A stretch of DNA of 64,000 nt from JAAZNO01 sp012798275 (GCA_035347995.1 DAOPQD010000007.1:1-64000); one strand, 5' to 3'; counted from the first letter of the stretch, positions 8,340 through 17,063 are shown. Numbers and translations: made by a program. The notes: generated by a model from the letters alone, not told the origin.

Positions 8340-8809
8340 TTTGAGGCGGGATTGGCAATGCCGCTGCCCGGTTCGGCCTCCTCGCCGGGCTGACACTCGC
8401 CGCGATAGAAGGCCCACTCCTCGCACTCGCTGTGATCCTCGAAGACGCAGATGCCCGTCTGGCTGCCGTCCTCCGCCGTGCGAATGTCCACCTTGCCGCC
8501 ATGCTCCTCGCAATAGACCGAGGCGGGATTGGCAATGCCGCTGCCCGGTTCGGCCTCCTCGCCGGGCTGACACTCGCCGCGATAGAAGGCCCACTCCTCG
8601 CACTCGCTGTGATCCTCGAAGACGCAGATGCCCGTCTGGCTGCCGTCCTCCGCCGTGCGAATGTCCACCTTGCCGCCATGCTCCTCGCAATAGACCGAGG
8701 CGGGATTGGGCATTCCCGGATCGGCAGATTCGTTCTGCTTTGAACCACATGCGCTGATCGCCAAAGCCATGAGCAACACTATCCCCACAACCGCAACTCG
8801 CTGCTTCAT
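8327..8809 (-). CDS. lipoprotein with two identical DUF333-type repeats and a truncated third
   Basis: 160 residues from ATG 8809. MALAISAC is a lipobox with Cys21, so the mature protein is lipid-anchored outside the cytoplasm. The rest is two identical 59-residue units, each with NPASVYCEEHGGKV, a GICVFEDHSECEEWAF segment and YRGEC, the DUF333 (haemolysin/lipoprotein-associated) pattern with four cysteines that could form two disulfides. A third unit begins with NPAS and stops after four more residues, where the palindromic element at 8277-8339 takes over the reading frame. The function of the family is unknown. It stands alone on this strand. Confidence 0.8.
   Translation of the reverse strand: MKQRVAVVGIVLLMALAISACGSKQNESADPGMPNPASVYCEEHGGKVDIRTAEDGSQTGICVFEDHSECEEWAFYRGECQPGEEAEPGSGIANPASVYCEEHGGKVDIRTAEDGSQTGICVFEDHSECEEWAFYRGECQPGEEAEPGSGIANPASKCEW
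8343..8696. repeat. two identical 177-bp tandem units inside the DUF333 lipoprotein gene
   Basis: Units 8343-8519 and 8520-8696 appear identical base for base, including third codon positions, and the start of a third unit (GAGGCGGGATTGG) follows at 8697. The period is 59 codons, so copy number can change without shifting frame. Identity at silent sites means the duplication is recent or maintained by recombination. Confidence 0.9.
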
Positions 8810-8969
8810 CCCTGACCTCCTGAATTTCGTGAAAACCATTTCCCTCAGCTACAAAAACTGCGTGAACGCTTCGGGCGCTCATGACATTATAACTTCAAAC
8901 GGCGCGACAAAGTTCCCCAACGCCAGCGGGACGAGTGTATATGGATATATGGAATGGAAGGTCGCCCTA

Positions 8970-8998
8970 TTGACAGGCACTACAGAAGTGCGTATAAT
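8970..8998 (+). promoter_or_regulatory. sigma-70 type promoter for the ROK/catabolic gene run
   Basis: TTGACA at 8970-8975 and TATAAT at 8993-8998 are separated by 17 bases: both consensus hexamers at ideal spacing. Transcription would start near 9005, about 120 bases before the ROK gene. The 317-bp gap between the lipoprotein and ROK genes holds no other gene. Confidence 0.85.
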
Positions 8999-9007
8999 GA
9001 AGGTATA

Positions 9008-9032
9008 TTAATTTATCCTCTTGCGAAATTAA
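9008..9032. promoter_or_regulatory. candidate operator, AT-rich inverted repeat TTAATTT-11-AAATTAA
   Basis: TTAATTT at 9008-9014 and AAATTAA at 9026-9032 form a perfect inverted repeat just downstream of the predicted start of transcription. ROK repressors of the XylR/NagC/Mlc type bind AT-rich inverted repeats, so autoregulation by the ROK protein is the simple reading. This is an inference from position and symmetry. Confidence 0.5.
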
Positions 9033-9126
9033 TTACCGTGGGAGCAAGGGAGCGGGAACGCGACAGGATTTCTTACCGCCGGCCAGGATTGGCCGCATCT
9101 CTCTAAACCGGAGGCGAGTAAGACCC

Positions 9127-10365
9127 TTGATCAAACAGCACGAACTCACCGGTACCAACGGCAGTGACATCAAATTCCACAATCTCCGCGCCGTATTGCT
9201 GGCGCTCCTGCAGCAAAAAACCATCTCGCGCGTGCGACTGGCCCGCCTCACGGGTCTCTCGAACACCACAATCACCCATCTCGTCAACGAGCTGCTGGCT
9301 GAGGGCATCATAGAGGAAATCGGCGCGGAAGAATCGCCCACCGCTCCGACCGTGGGACGTCCGCCCACGGCCTTGCGGCTGATTCCAACAGCGCGCTATG
9401 CCGTCGGCGTCCATTTCGGCGTCGGCAGTGTGCGCGTTGCAGTCACCGACCTGCTGGCACAGCCGCTGCTCACGTTGAGCCTGGAACATCCCCTCGAACG
9501 CCCCGCTGAGGAAGTGCTCGAGGACACTCTCGCCTTAGTGCGCTCCGCCATTGCCGAAAGCGGCATCCGTCCGACCGCACTGGTGGGGGTGGGGGTGGGG
9601 GCGTCAGGGCTGGTGGACCTGGAACGCGGCGTCAATCTGTTCGCTCCCAACCTGGGGTGGCGGGACGTGCCGTTGCTCGATTGGTTTGCCGACGCGCTGG
9701 GAGTGCCGGTGTGGGTGGACAACAACGTCCGCGCGATGGCGCTGGCCGAGTCTATGTTCGGGCAAGAAGATCATCGGACAGAAGCCCTGGCGTTTGTCTA
9801 TGCCCGCATCGGCGTCGGCGCCGGGCTTGTGGTGAATGGAAAACTCTATCATGGCAGCGTCGCCGGCGCGGGAGAGATCGGGCACACGACGCTGCTGGGA
9901 GCGGGCGGCGAGCCATGCCGCTGTGGCAACGTCGGTTGCCTGGAGACGCTGTTCTCCGAACCGGTCATCGTGCGCTGCGCCCAGGCCCTGGCGGAGCAGG
10001 CACCTGATGGCCTGCTGGCGATGACATTGCGCGAAGGGCAGGGCCCCCTGATTGAGCGCGTTTTCGCCGCGGTGGAGCAGGGCGACAGTGCCACCCGCGC
10101 GATGCTCGCAGAACGCGCCCATTACATGGGCATTGCCCTGGCCAACCTCGTCAACGTCCTCAATCCGGACCTGATTGTTTTGGGCGGCTTGTTCGTTCAG
10201 GGACGGCGCTGGCTCATGCCCGCGGCCGAGGCCACCATGCGCGCGCGGGCGTTCGCCGGCCTCGGTGAACGCGTGCGGCTGGAAATCACGCAGTTCGGGC
10301 CTAATGTCGGTGTCATCGGCGCGGCGGCACTGGCGCTCAACTCGTTCTTCTATCAAGCGACGTGA
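9127..10365 (+). CDS. ROK-family transcriptional regulator with N-terminal winged helix
   Basis: 412 residues from TTG 9127. Residues about 15-60 form a MarR/XylR-type helix-turn-helix (ISRVRLARLTGLSNTTITHL). The rest is a ROK kinase fold with the zinc-binding motif CRCGNVGCLE (Cys264, Cys266, Cys271). This domain order is that of ROK repressors such as XylR and NagC, which sense a sugar or sugar phosphate. It has the strongest promoter seen in the window and heads a same-strand run of catabolic genes, 55 bp before the isomerase, so it probably controls them. The inducer is unknown; a sulfosugar is my guess from the neighbours. Confidence 0.9.
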   Translation: MIKQHELTGTNGSDIKFHNLRAVLLALLQQKTISRVRLARLTGLSNTTITHLVNELLAEGIIEEIGAEESPTAPTVGRPPTALRLIPTARYAVGVHFGVGSVRVAVTDLLAQPLLTLSLEHPLERPAEEVLEDTLALVRSAIAESGIRPTALVGVGVGASGLVDLERGVNLFAPNLGWRDVPLLDWFADALGVPVWVDNNVRAMALAESMFGQEDHRTEALAFVYARIGVGAGLVVNGKLYHGSVAGAGEIGHTTLLGAGGEPCRCGNVGCLETLFSEPVIVRCAQALAEQAPDGLLAMTLREGQGPLIERVFAAVEQGDSATRAMLAERAHYMGIALANLVNVLNPDLIVLGGLFVQGRRWLMPAAEATMRARAFAGLGERVRLEITQFGPNVGVIGAAALALNSFFYQAT

Positions 10366-10420
10366 ATTCATGGCCGGAGCCAGCAATTTCACGCACGACG
10401 GGTGTCGGCAGGAGTAGCCT

Positions 10421-11779
10421 ATGCCTTCTTCAACCCTGACGGTAGGCTTTGCAGCATTGGCGCGGACGACGTTCGATGTGCCGTTGGCGCAGGCCATGAC
10501 GGCGCGGGCGCGGTCAGCCCTGGCAGAGGCAGGGTTCAGGCTGGTTGGACCGGAGGCCCTGGTGACAGGCCTGGAGGAAGCCCAGGTCGCGGCCCAACAG
10601 TTGGCCCAAGACCCGCCGGACCTGCTGTTGATTTTCCAGGCAACCTTCGCCGACAGCACGATGCTCACGGCGCTTGCCGAAGCCGGCACGGCCCCGCTGT
10701 TGCTGTGGGCCGTGCCGGAGCCGTCCAGCGGCGAGCGTCTGCGACTCAACTCGTTATGCGGGATCAACCTGGGCGCTTTCGCCCTCAAACGACGGGGGCT
10801 GACGTATGCGTATGTGTACGCGCCGCCGGAGGATCTCGCCGCCATGGAGAAGGTGCGCGTCCTGGCGCAAGGCGGGCGGCTGCGACGCCTGCTGCGCCAG
10901 GCTCGCATCGGACGGGTGGGCGAAGCCCCTGAAGGCTTCGAGCCCTGCGCGCTGGACGAACCGACGCTGACGGCGCGCCTCGGCGTGCAGATCGTGCCGC
11001 TGACGTTGGAGGAAGTCTTTGCCGGCGCGCGCGCGACCCCCGCGGACGCCGTGGCCGAGGCGCTGACGACACTGCGCACCCGGCTCGATGGCCTCGACGC
11101 GCTGGATCAGACGGCGGTGCGCGGCACGATAGCGACCTATCTCACCCTGCGCGACCTGGCGGCGCGGCTGCATCTCGACGGGCTGGCGGTCCGCTGCTGG
11201 CCGCAATTTTTCACCGAACTGGGGTGCGCTGCCTGCGGAGCCATGTCGCTGCTGAGCGAGGAGCTCGTCCCTTGCAGCTGTGAGGCGGACATCAATGGGA
11301 ATGTGACGCAGCTGGTGCTGCAGTGGCTCAGCGGGGAACCGGCCTTCGGCGCCGACATGGTGGCCTTTGATATGGAAGCCAACACGGCAGTGCTGTGGCA
11401 TTGTGGCCTGGCGCCGCTGGCGATGGCCGATCCGACCGTGCGCCCGCGCGGGACGGTGCACTCAAATCGCGGTCTGCCCCTGCTCCTGGAGTTTCCCCTG
11501 AAACCGGGGCGGGTCACATTGGCGCGGCTGACCGGCGGCGGGACGGCCGGCGAGCTGCGATTGGTGGTGGGCAGCGGCGAGATGCTCCGCGCCCCGCGCA
11601 GCTTTTCCGGCACCTCCGGCGTGTTGCGCTTCGACTATCCCGCCCAAACCGTGCTGGATACCCTCATGAACGAGGGATTGGATCACCACATCTGTCTCAC
11701 GTATGGCGAACACCTCGCGCCGCTGCTGGAATTGGCCCGGCTGCTCCGGCTGCCGGTGATGCAGCTCGGTAAATCATAG
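10421..11779 (+). CDS. FucI/AraA-type sugar isomerase-like protein; candidate sulfosugar isomerase
   Basis: 452 residues from ATG 10421, with AGGAG just upstream. The N-terminal half (TVGFAALARTTFDVPLAQAM, then DLLLIFQATFADSTML and NSLCGINLGAFAL) is the pattern of the L-fucose/L-arabinose isomerase superfamily, and C-terminal stretches such as EADINGNVTQ and GTVHSNRGLPLLLEFPLKPG are FucI C-terminal-domain-like. These metal-dependent enzymes interconvert aldoses and ketoses in the cytoplasm. It sits between a ROK regulator and a sugar-transporter remnant and upstream of a transaldolase, so conversion of an aldose to the ketose used by the transaldolase fits. Known sulfoquinovose isomerases belong to other families, so that role is only inferred. 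Confidence 0.78.
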   Translation: MPSSTLTVGFAALARTTFDVPLAQAMTARARSALAEAGFRLVGPEALVTGLEEAQVAAQQLAQDPPDLLLIFQATFADSTMLTALAEAGTAPLLLWAVPEPSSGERLRLNSLCGINLGAFALKRRGLTYAYVYAPPEDLAAMEKVRVLAQGGRLRRLLRQARIGRVGEAPEGFEPCALDEPTLTARLGVQIVPLTLEEVFAGARATPADAVAEALTTLRTRLDGLDALDQTAVRGTIATYLTLRDLAARLHLDGLAVRCWPQFFTELGCAACGAMSLLSEELVPCSCEADINGNVTQLVLQWLSGEPAFGADMVAFDMEANTAVLWHCGLAPLAMADPTVRPRGTVHSNRGLPLLLEFPLKPGRVTLARLTGGGTAGELRLVVGSGEMLRAPRSFSGTSGVLRFDYPAQTVLDTLMNEGLDHHICLTYGEHLAPLLELARLLRLPVMQLGKS

Positions 11780-11784
11780 TTTCA

Positions 11785-12727
11785 ATGAAATCGCCCAAGA
11801 GTTTGATCCTGTTGCTCATCTTGAGCATGATCGTGACTGCCTGCGGCTCGGAGGCAACGCCGACGCAAGCCCCGACACAGGCGCCGCCAGCGGAAGTCGT
11901 GGAGCTCCGCATGATGTGGTACAACGACGGCGTCGAGGGTGAGGTGATGCGCGACCTCCTCGATCGTTTCGAAGCCGCCAACCCCGATATTCGGGTGGTG
12001 ATGGACACCGTGGCGTATGCGGACCTCCACACCATTCTTCAGGGGCAGGTAGAGGCCGGCACCGGGCCTGATCTGGCCCGCGTCACGGACGTCAACCGCT
12101 TCAAGCAATACTACCTGGATATGCGGCCCTATATGGCTGATCCCGATGGCTGGGCGGCAAACTGGCCAGAGGCGGTCCTCAATTCGCTGCGCGTTCCAGG
12201 TGACACGAAGGGGCTCCATGGATTTCCCACGCAGTTCACTGTCACCGGTCCCTTCATCAATCGCACGCTGTTTGAGCAGGCGGGCGTGCCGGTCCCCAGC
12301 GACACTTCCGACAAAGTGACCTGGGAAACGTGGGTCGAGGCCGCCAAGAAGGTAGCGGCCGCTACCGGGACGCCCTACGCAGTGGCCATTGATCGCACCG
12401 GTCACCGCTTCTGGGGACCTTCACTGAGTCGTTGCGCCACCTACATCACCGAAGACGGCTTCAAAATTGATACGCCCGGCTTCCGCAGCACCGCCCAGAT
12501 GATCAGTGATGTGGCGGTGGAACGATTTCCTCTGGCCCCTGATCGTCGTCACCAAATCGGAGCTGTTCACTTTGCAGGTAGGGTTGAATGCCTTTCAGGG
12601 CGAGCTCAACGTGCAGTGGCAATACATTCTGGCGATGACGGTGCTCACGTTGTTGCCCATCAGCGTAGTATTTGCCTTCCTGCAGGAATACATCACCACA
12701 GGCATCGCCACGACCGGCATGAAGTGA
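11785..12727 (+). pseudogene. sugar ABC importer wrecked by deletion: binding-protein N-half joined to permease C-end
   Basis: From ATG 11785 the frame encodes a sugar-binding lipoprotein: lipobox MIVTAC (Cys20), a Thr/Pro linker, then an extracellular binding protein family 1 sequence to about residue 241 (TAQMISD). There the homology stops. From about 12509, in another frame, comes WRWNDFLWPLIVV, followed by AFQGELNVQWQY and VVFAFLQEYITTGIA, which is the last 70 residues or so of a MalG/UgpE-type permease, ending at 12727. The lost part would hold the rest of the binding protein, the first permease and most of the second. The importer cannot work. Either a true genomic deletion or an assembly join would give this. 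Confidence 0.85.
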
Positions 12728-12764
12728 CGCTGGCAGAGCGCGTCGTTTGAGAGCGTATCAGACC

Positions 12765-12815
12765 CGGAATTCATTCCGAGGCAAACGGTCTGAGAGCGGC
12801 CTGAAGTTCGCGCCA
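12765..12815. repeat. dispersed spacer repeat, copy 1 (related to 49086-49125)
   Basis: CAGACCCGGAATTCATTCCG followed shortly by GCGGCCTGAAGTTCGCG occurs here and again at 49086-49125 in front of the oligoendopeptidase gene, in the same orientation. This copy carries about 17 extra bases (AGGCAAACGGTCTGAGA) between the two blocks. A stretch of TTCGCTGACTCGC-type phrases follows at 12831-12866. It lies in the 155-bp gap between the importer remnant and the oxidoreductase gene. Confidence 0.7.
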
Positions 12816-12882
12816 CCTTTGTCACGCAAGTGATTCGCTGACTCGCTTTTTCGCTGATTCGCTAATTTTCCGAGGAAACCCT

Positions 12883-14727
12883 ATGACACATCCCTATGCC
12901 GGGCAATACTTCTACATTGACCTGACAATGGGCGACATCCAGCTCCAGCCCATCGCCGAGGCGGATGTGCGCAAATATCTGTTGGGCAGCGGCTATGCGG
13001 CGAAGCTCTACGCCGAAGACCTCGACCCCGCGCTTGACCCGCTGGACCCGCGCGCGTCGTTCTACATCTTCAACGGCCTGCTCACGGGGACATTTGCTCC
13101 CACCGGCTGCCGTTCGAGCTGGTGCGGACGCAGTCCGCTCACCGGCATCTGGAACGAGGCCAATGTCGGCGGGCACATCGGCGCGGAATTGCGGGCCGTG
13201 GGTGTAGATGGGCTGGTGCTCACCGGTCGGGCTGAGCATCCCGTGTACCTCTACCTCCACGACGGCCCCGACGGGCCGCTCGCTGAAATCCGCGACGCCA
13301 GGGATCTCTGGGGACTGGACACCTTCGACGCCTACGACGCGCTGCTGGCGCAGACGGATCCCAAAGCGCGCGCTGCCGTCATCGGCCCGGCAGGCGAGGC
13401 GCTGATCCCCTTTGCGGCCATCCTGCAAGGGGGGCGTGATCACAGCCGCGCGGCGGCGCGAGGCGGTATGGGCGCCGTGCTCGGCAGCAAACACGTCAAA
13501 GCCATCGTGGCGCGGGGGAAACAGAAACCGGCTTACGGCGACCCCCATGCCTTTCGCACCGTCGTCAAGGAACTCACCCCCCTCATCAAACGCCATCAGG
13601 CAGGAGCCTCGCTCTACGGCACCACCGGCGGGATGACGGGAACGGAATTGCGCGGCGACTTGCCCATCCACAACTGGGCCGGCGGGACTTTCATCGAGGG
13701 CGCACACGCCCTTTCGGGGCAGGTGCTGCGGGAAAAGTACGTCACGAAGGACACGTTCTGCTACGCCTGTCCGATTGGCTGCGGCAAGTTCATCGAAATC
13801 AACAGCGGGCCTCACGCCGGCACACGCGGCGAAGCGGCGGAATACGAAACCGTGGCCGCCCTGGGTTCGATGCTGGAGATTGATGACCTGGAAGCGGTGA
13901 ACCGCGCCAACGAGATCTGCAACCGCCTGGGCCTGGATACGATCAGCGCGGGCGGCGTCATCGCCTTTGCCTTCGAAGCTTTTGAGCAGGGGCTGCTCAC
14001 CCTCGAGGAGACCGACGGCGTGCCACTGAGCTGGGGCAGCGTGGACGCCCTGTTCAAAGCGCTGGAGCTCATCCTGGCGCGACGCGGCGCGGGCGCCTAT
14101 TTGGCGCTAGGCACGCGCGCCGCCGCCGCCCACCTCGGACACGGCTCCGAGGTCTACGCCGTCCACGTCAAAGGGTTGGAAGTCGCCTGTCACGATCCGC
14201 GCGCGTTCTTCTCCATGGCCACGAATTACGCCACGGCGAACCGGGGCGGCTGCCACCTGGAGGGTCTGACGTATTGGCCCCTGTACGGCATCGAGCCCGA
14301 CGCCTGGTACCCCGTCCCCTACGAGCGCTTTTCTGATGCAGGGGCGGCAGCACACGCGATCGCCTTCCAGGATTACACCGGCCTGTACAATCCGTTGGGA
14401 TTGTGCAAATTCGCGGGAAAAGTGGGGGCGCTTTACGAGCGGCTGCCAGAACTGCTCCAGGCAGCGACAGGATGGGACCTCAGCACGGCGGAACTGCGGC
14501 TGATCGGCGAACGTCTGTTCAACCTCAAACGCCTCATCAACCTGCGGCTGGGGATCACCGCTGCCGATGACACCCTGCCCCGGCGCCTGCTCACGCCGCG
14601 TCCCTCCGGCGAGGCGGCAGGCAAAATCCCCGACCTGGCGCGACAATTGCGCGAGTATTACGCGCTGCGCGGCTGGGACGAACAGGGACGTCCCACCGCG
14701 GCAAAACTGGCCGAATTAGGGCTGTAG
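12883..14727 (+). CDS. aor: tungsten-type aldehyde:ferredoxin oxidoreductase
   Basis: 614 residues. The N-terminal domain begins YIDLTMGDIQ and has the family's GRSPLTGIWNEANVGG and RGGMGAVLGSKHVKAI segments that hold the bis-pterin tungsten cofactor. FCYACPIGC gives Cys293, Cys296 and Cys300, and GLCKF gives Cys508: together the CxxCxxxC...C ligands of the 4Fe-4S cluster. The enzyme oxidises aldehydes to acids with ferredoxin as acceptor. It lies between an importer remnant and a transaldolase, with a tungstate importer 5 kb downstream. In context it may oxidise the aldehyde released by the transaldolase, possibly sulfolactaldehyde. The true substrate is not visible in the sequence. Confidence 0.9.
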   Translation: MTHPYAGQYFYIDLTMGDIQLQPIAEADVRKYLLGSGYAAKLYAEDLDPALDPLDPRASFYIFNGLLTGTFAPTGCRSSWCGRSPLTGIWNEANVGGHIGAELRAVGVDGLVLTGRAEHPVYLYLHDGPDGPLAEIRDARDLWGLDTFDAYDALLAQTDPKARAAVIGPAGEALIPFAAILQGGRDHSRAAARGGMGAVLGSKHVKAIVARGKQKPAYGDPHAFRTVVKELTPLIKRHQAGASLYGTTGGMTGTELRGDLPIHNWAGGTFIEGAHALSGQVLREKYVTKDTFCYACPIGCGKFIEINSGPHAGTRGEAAEYETVAALGSMLEIDDLEAVNRANEICNRLGLDTISAGGVIAFAFEAFEQGLLTLEETDGVPLSWGSVDALFKALELILARRGAGAYLALGTRAAAAHLGHGSEVYAVHVKGLEVACHDPRAFFSMATNYATANRGGCHLEGLTYWPLYGIEPDAWYPVPYERFSDAGAAAHAIAFQDYTGLYNPLGLCKFAGKVGALYERLPELLQAATGWDLSTAELRLIGERLFNLKRLINLRLGITAADDTLPRRLLTPRPSGEAAGKIPDLARQLREYYALRGWDEQGRPTAAKLAELGL

Positions 14728-14775
14728 CTTTCGCTGCGCCAACCCTACAAATAAATCCTTCAGGAGGCACTCGCA

Positions 14776-15438
14776 ATGCAATTCTTCCTCGATAGCGCAC
14801 ACGTGCATGAGATCGAACACGCACTCCAGATGTGGAATCTGGACGGGGTGACGACCAATCCCAGGCACATCCAGGCTTCCGGCAAGCCGTTCCTGACGGT
14901 GATTCGGGAGATCGCGGCACTGTTTGCCGGCACGGATAAGACCATCTCCGTGGAAGTGAACCCGCACCTGACGAGCTGGGAGGCCATGGCCGCCGAGGCG
15001 GAGAAACTGGCGGCGCTCAGTCCCAATTTCGTCATCAAATTGCCCGCCACTGAGGCCGGCTTTAAGGGCGTCGCCGTGCTCAAAGAAAAGGGCATCCGCA
15101 GCAATCTCACGCTCGTCTTTTCGGCGGCGCAGGCGCTGCAGGCGATGCGAATGGGCGCTTTCTACGTCTCGCCCTTCATCGGTTGGAAAGAGGCCAACGC
15201 CGAGGAGACGCTGAGCATGATTCAGGACATCGTCGCCATCCGCGACAACTACGGGTTCAACACCGGCGTGCTCGTGGCGGCGCTCCGCAACGGGCGGCAG
15301 ATGGTGGATGCCGCCGTCGCTGGCGCGGACATTGTCACCGCGGGCTTCGCGGTCTACCAAGAGGCCTTCGATCACCCCTACACGCATGTCGGCCTGGCGC
15401 GCTTCCAGGGCTTTTGGGATCAGACGCCCTACGAATGA
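14776..15438 (+). CDS. small TalC/FSA-type transaldolase, divergent; candidate sulfofructose transaldolase
   Basis: 220 residues, the size of the TalC/MipB class. FFLDSAHVHEIEHA and DGVTTNP are typical; Lys88 in NFVIKLPATEAG is the Schiff-base lysine; YVSPFIGW and HPYTHVGLARFQGFW follow. After VTTNP the sequence reads RHIQASGK, where ordinary members have a small residue (S-L-I or S-I-I), so a basic side chain is introduced beside the active site. That would suit an altered acidic substrate. It transfers a three-carbon ketol unit between sugars. It sits 48 bp after aor and 86 bp before the SuyAB-like gene. A non-sulfonated sugar remains possible. Confidence 0.82.
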   Translation: MQFFLDSAHVHEIEHALQMWNLDGVTTNPRHIQASGKPFLTVIREIAALFAGTDKTISVEVNPHLTSWEAMAAEAEKLAALSPNFVIKLPATEAGFKGVAVLKEKGIRSNLTLVFSAAQALQAMRMGAFYVSPFIGWKEANAEETLSMIQDIVAIRDNYGFNTGVLVAALRNGRQMVDAAVAGADIVTAGFAVYQEAFDHPYTHVGLARFQGFWDQTPYE

Positions 15439-15524
15439 TGGCGGGAAATGGGAAGCGAGCGACGAGTCGTGAGCAGTGAGCCCATGGCTAGAAAATAACC
15501 CAATCAGCACACAAGGAGCATCCC

Positions 15525-17033
15525 ATGACACACGGCATTCTCATGCATTCTATCCACGACGATGCAGGCGTGGCGGTGATGGACCTCGCCCCCGGCGACG
15601 AGGTGGGGGTAGTAACCCTGGAAGGGGACTTCGTGACGACGCTCAAGGTGACCGAGGCGGTGCCGCTGGGGCACAAGATCGCCATGCGCGCGCTGCCTGC
15701 CGGGCACGTGCTGCTCAAGTACGCGCGCCCCATCGGCAAGACGACGCAGCCCATCGCCCAAGGCGCGCATGTCCACATCCACAACCTCAAAACCATGCGC
15801 TGGGACCTGGAACGGGCGGAAAAGCCCGCGACGTCCGTCAAGCCGCCGGAGCGGCTCTCGCTCGGCGGGCGCCAACCGGAGACGCTGCAGCTGCTGGGGT
15901 ACCGGCGCGCAAATGGCCGCGTCGGCATCCGCAATCACGTGCTCATCCTGCCGGTAGATGACATCTCCAACGCCGCCGCCGAGGGCGTGAGCGCCCTCAT
16001 CCAGGGCACGCTGGCGCTGCCCCATCCCTACGGGCGCTTGCAATTCGGCGAGGACCTGGAGCTCACCTTCCGCACGCTGGCGGGCACGGGACGCAATCCC
16101 AACGTCGCCGCCGTCATCGTCATCGGCATCGAGCCCAAATGGACGCAGCGGATCGTGGACCGCATCGCCGAAACGGGCAAACCGGTCGCCGGCTTCAGCA
16201 TCGAACGCTACGGCGATCTCAAAACTATCGAGATGGCCGCGCGCCAGGCGCTGGCGTACGTCCAGTGGGCCAGCGAGCTGCAACGCGAGCCGTTCGCCAT
16301 CCATGAGCTGTGGATGAGCACCAAGTGCGGCGAATCCGACACCACCTCCGGGCTGGCGGCGAATCCCACCGTCGGGCGTGTCTTCGAGCGGCTGGCGAAA
16401 GCGGGAGCGACGTTGATTTTCGGCGAGACAACCGAAGTCACCGGCGGCGAGGACCTCATCATGAGCCAGTGCGCTACGCCAGAGGTCGCCGCCGAGTTCA
16501 AGCGCGTCTTCGACGATTACCAGGCGCTCATCGCCAGCCAGGGCGTGGATCTGCTCGGCTCGCAGCCCACGGAAGGCAACCTCCGCGGCGGGCTAACCAC
16601 CATCGAGGAGAAGGCGCTGGGCAACATCCAGAAGATGGGACGCTGCACGGTACAATCGGTGCTGGGCCCTGCCATGGAGCCCTCAGGGCCGGGGCTGCAC
16701 TTCATGGACTCCTCGAGCGCGGCGGCAGAAATGGTGACGCTCTGCGCCGCCGCCGGATCGGTCGTCCATTTCTTCCCTACCGGTCAGGGCAACATCATCG
16801 GCAACCCCATCCTCCCCGTCATCAAGCTCTGCGCGAACCCGCTCACCGTGGCGACAATGGCGGAGCACATTGACGTGGACCTCACCGGGCTGCTGCGGGT
16901 GGAGCTAAACCTCGATGAGGCCGCCGATCACCTGCTGGGGATGCTGGAGCGCACCATTTGCGGGCGCCTCACCGCCGCCGAGGGCTTGCGTCACAGCGAG
17001 TTCGTGCTGACCAAACTGTATCGCAGCGCGTGA
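15525..17033 (+). CDS. UxaA-family dehydratase/lyase resembling a fused (2R)-sulfolactate sulfo-lyase (SuyA-SuyB)
   Basis: 502 residues. Residues 1 to about 95 are a SAF domain ending GAHVHIHNLKTMRW, like SuyA and the N-terminus of altronate dehydratase. From about residue 125 comes the catalytic domain: YRRANGRVGIRNHVLILPV, then LPHPYGRLQFGEDL, WMSTKCGESDTTSG (a metal-binding Cys), TIEEKALGNIQKMG and FPTGQGNIIGNPI. The DDISNAAAEGVS and LPHPYGRLQFG stretches match my memory of SuyB better than UxaA or GarD. SuyAB splits sulfolactate into pyruvate and sulfite. SuyA and SuyB are normally separate proteins; here they form one chain. Altronate or another sugar acid is the alternative, but no KDG kinase or aldolase is nearby. 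Confidence 0.78.
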   Translation: MTHGILMHSIHDDAGVAVMDLAPGDEVGVVTLEGDFVTTLKVTEAVPLGHKIAMRALPAGHVLLKYARPIGKTTQPIAQGAHVHIHNLKTMRWDLERAEKPATSVKPPERLSLGGRQPETLQLLGYRRANGRVGIRNHVLILPVDDISNAAAEGVSALIQGTLALPHPYGRLQFGEDLELTFRTLAGTGRNPNVAAVIVIGIEPKWTQRIVDRIAETGKPVAGFSIERYGDLKTIEMAARQALAYVQWASELQREPFAIHELWMSTKCGESDTTSGLAANPTVGRVFERLAKAGATLIFGETTEVTGGEDLIMSQCATPEVAAEFKRVFDDYQALIASQGVDLLGSQPTEGNLRGGLTTIEEKALGNIQKMGRCTVQSVLGPAMEPSGPGLHFMDSSSAAAEMVTLCAAAGSVVHFFPTGQGNIIGNPILPVIKLCANPLTVATMAEHIDVDLTGLLRVELNLDEAADHLLGMLERTICGRLTAAEGLRHSEFVLTKLYRSA

Positions 17034-17063
17034 AGGCGCTACCGCATAAGGAGGAAAACTTCT

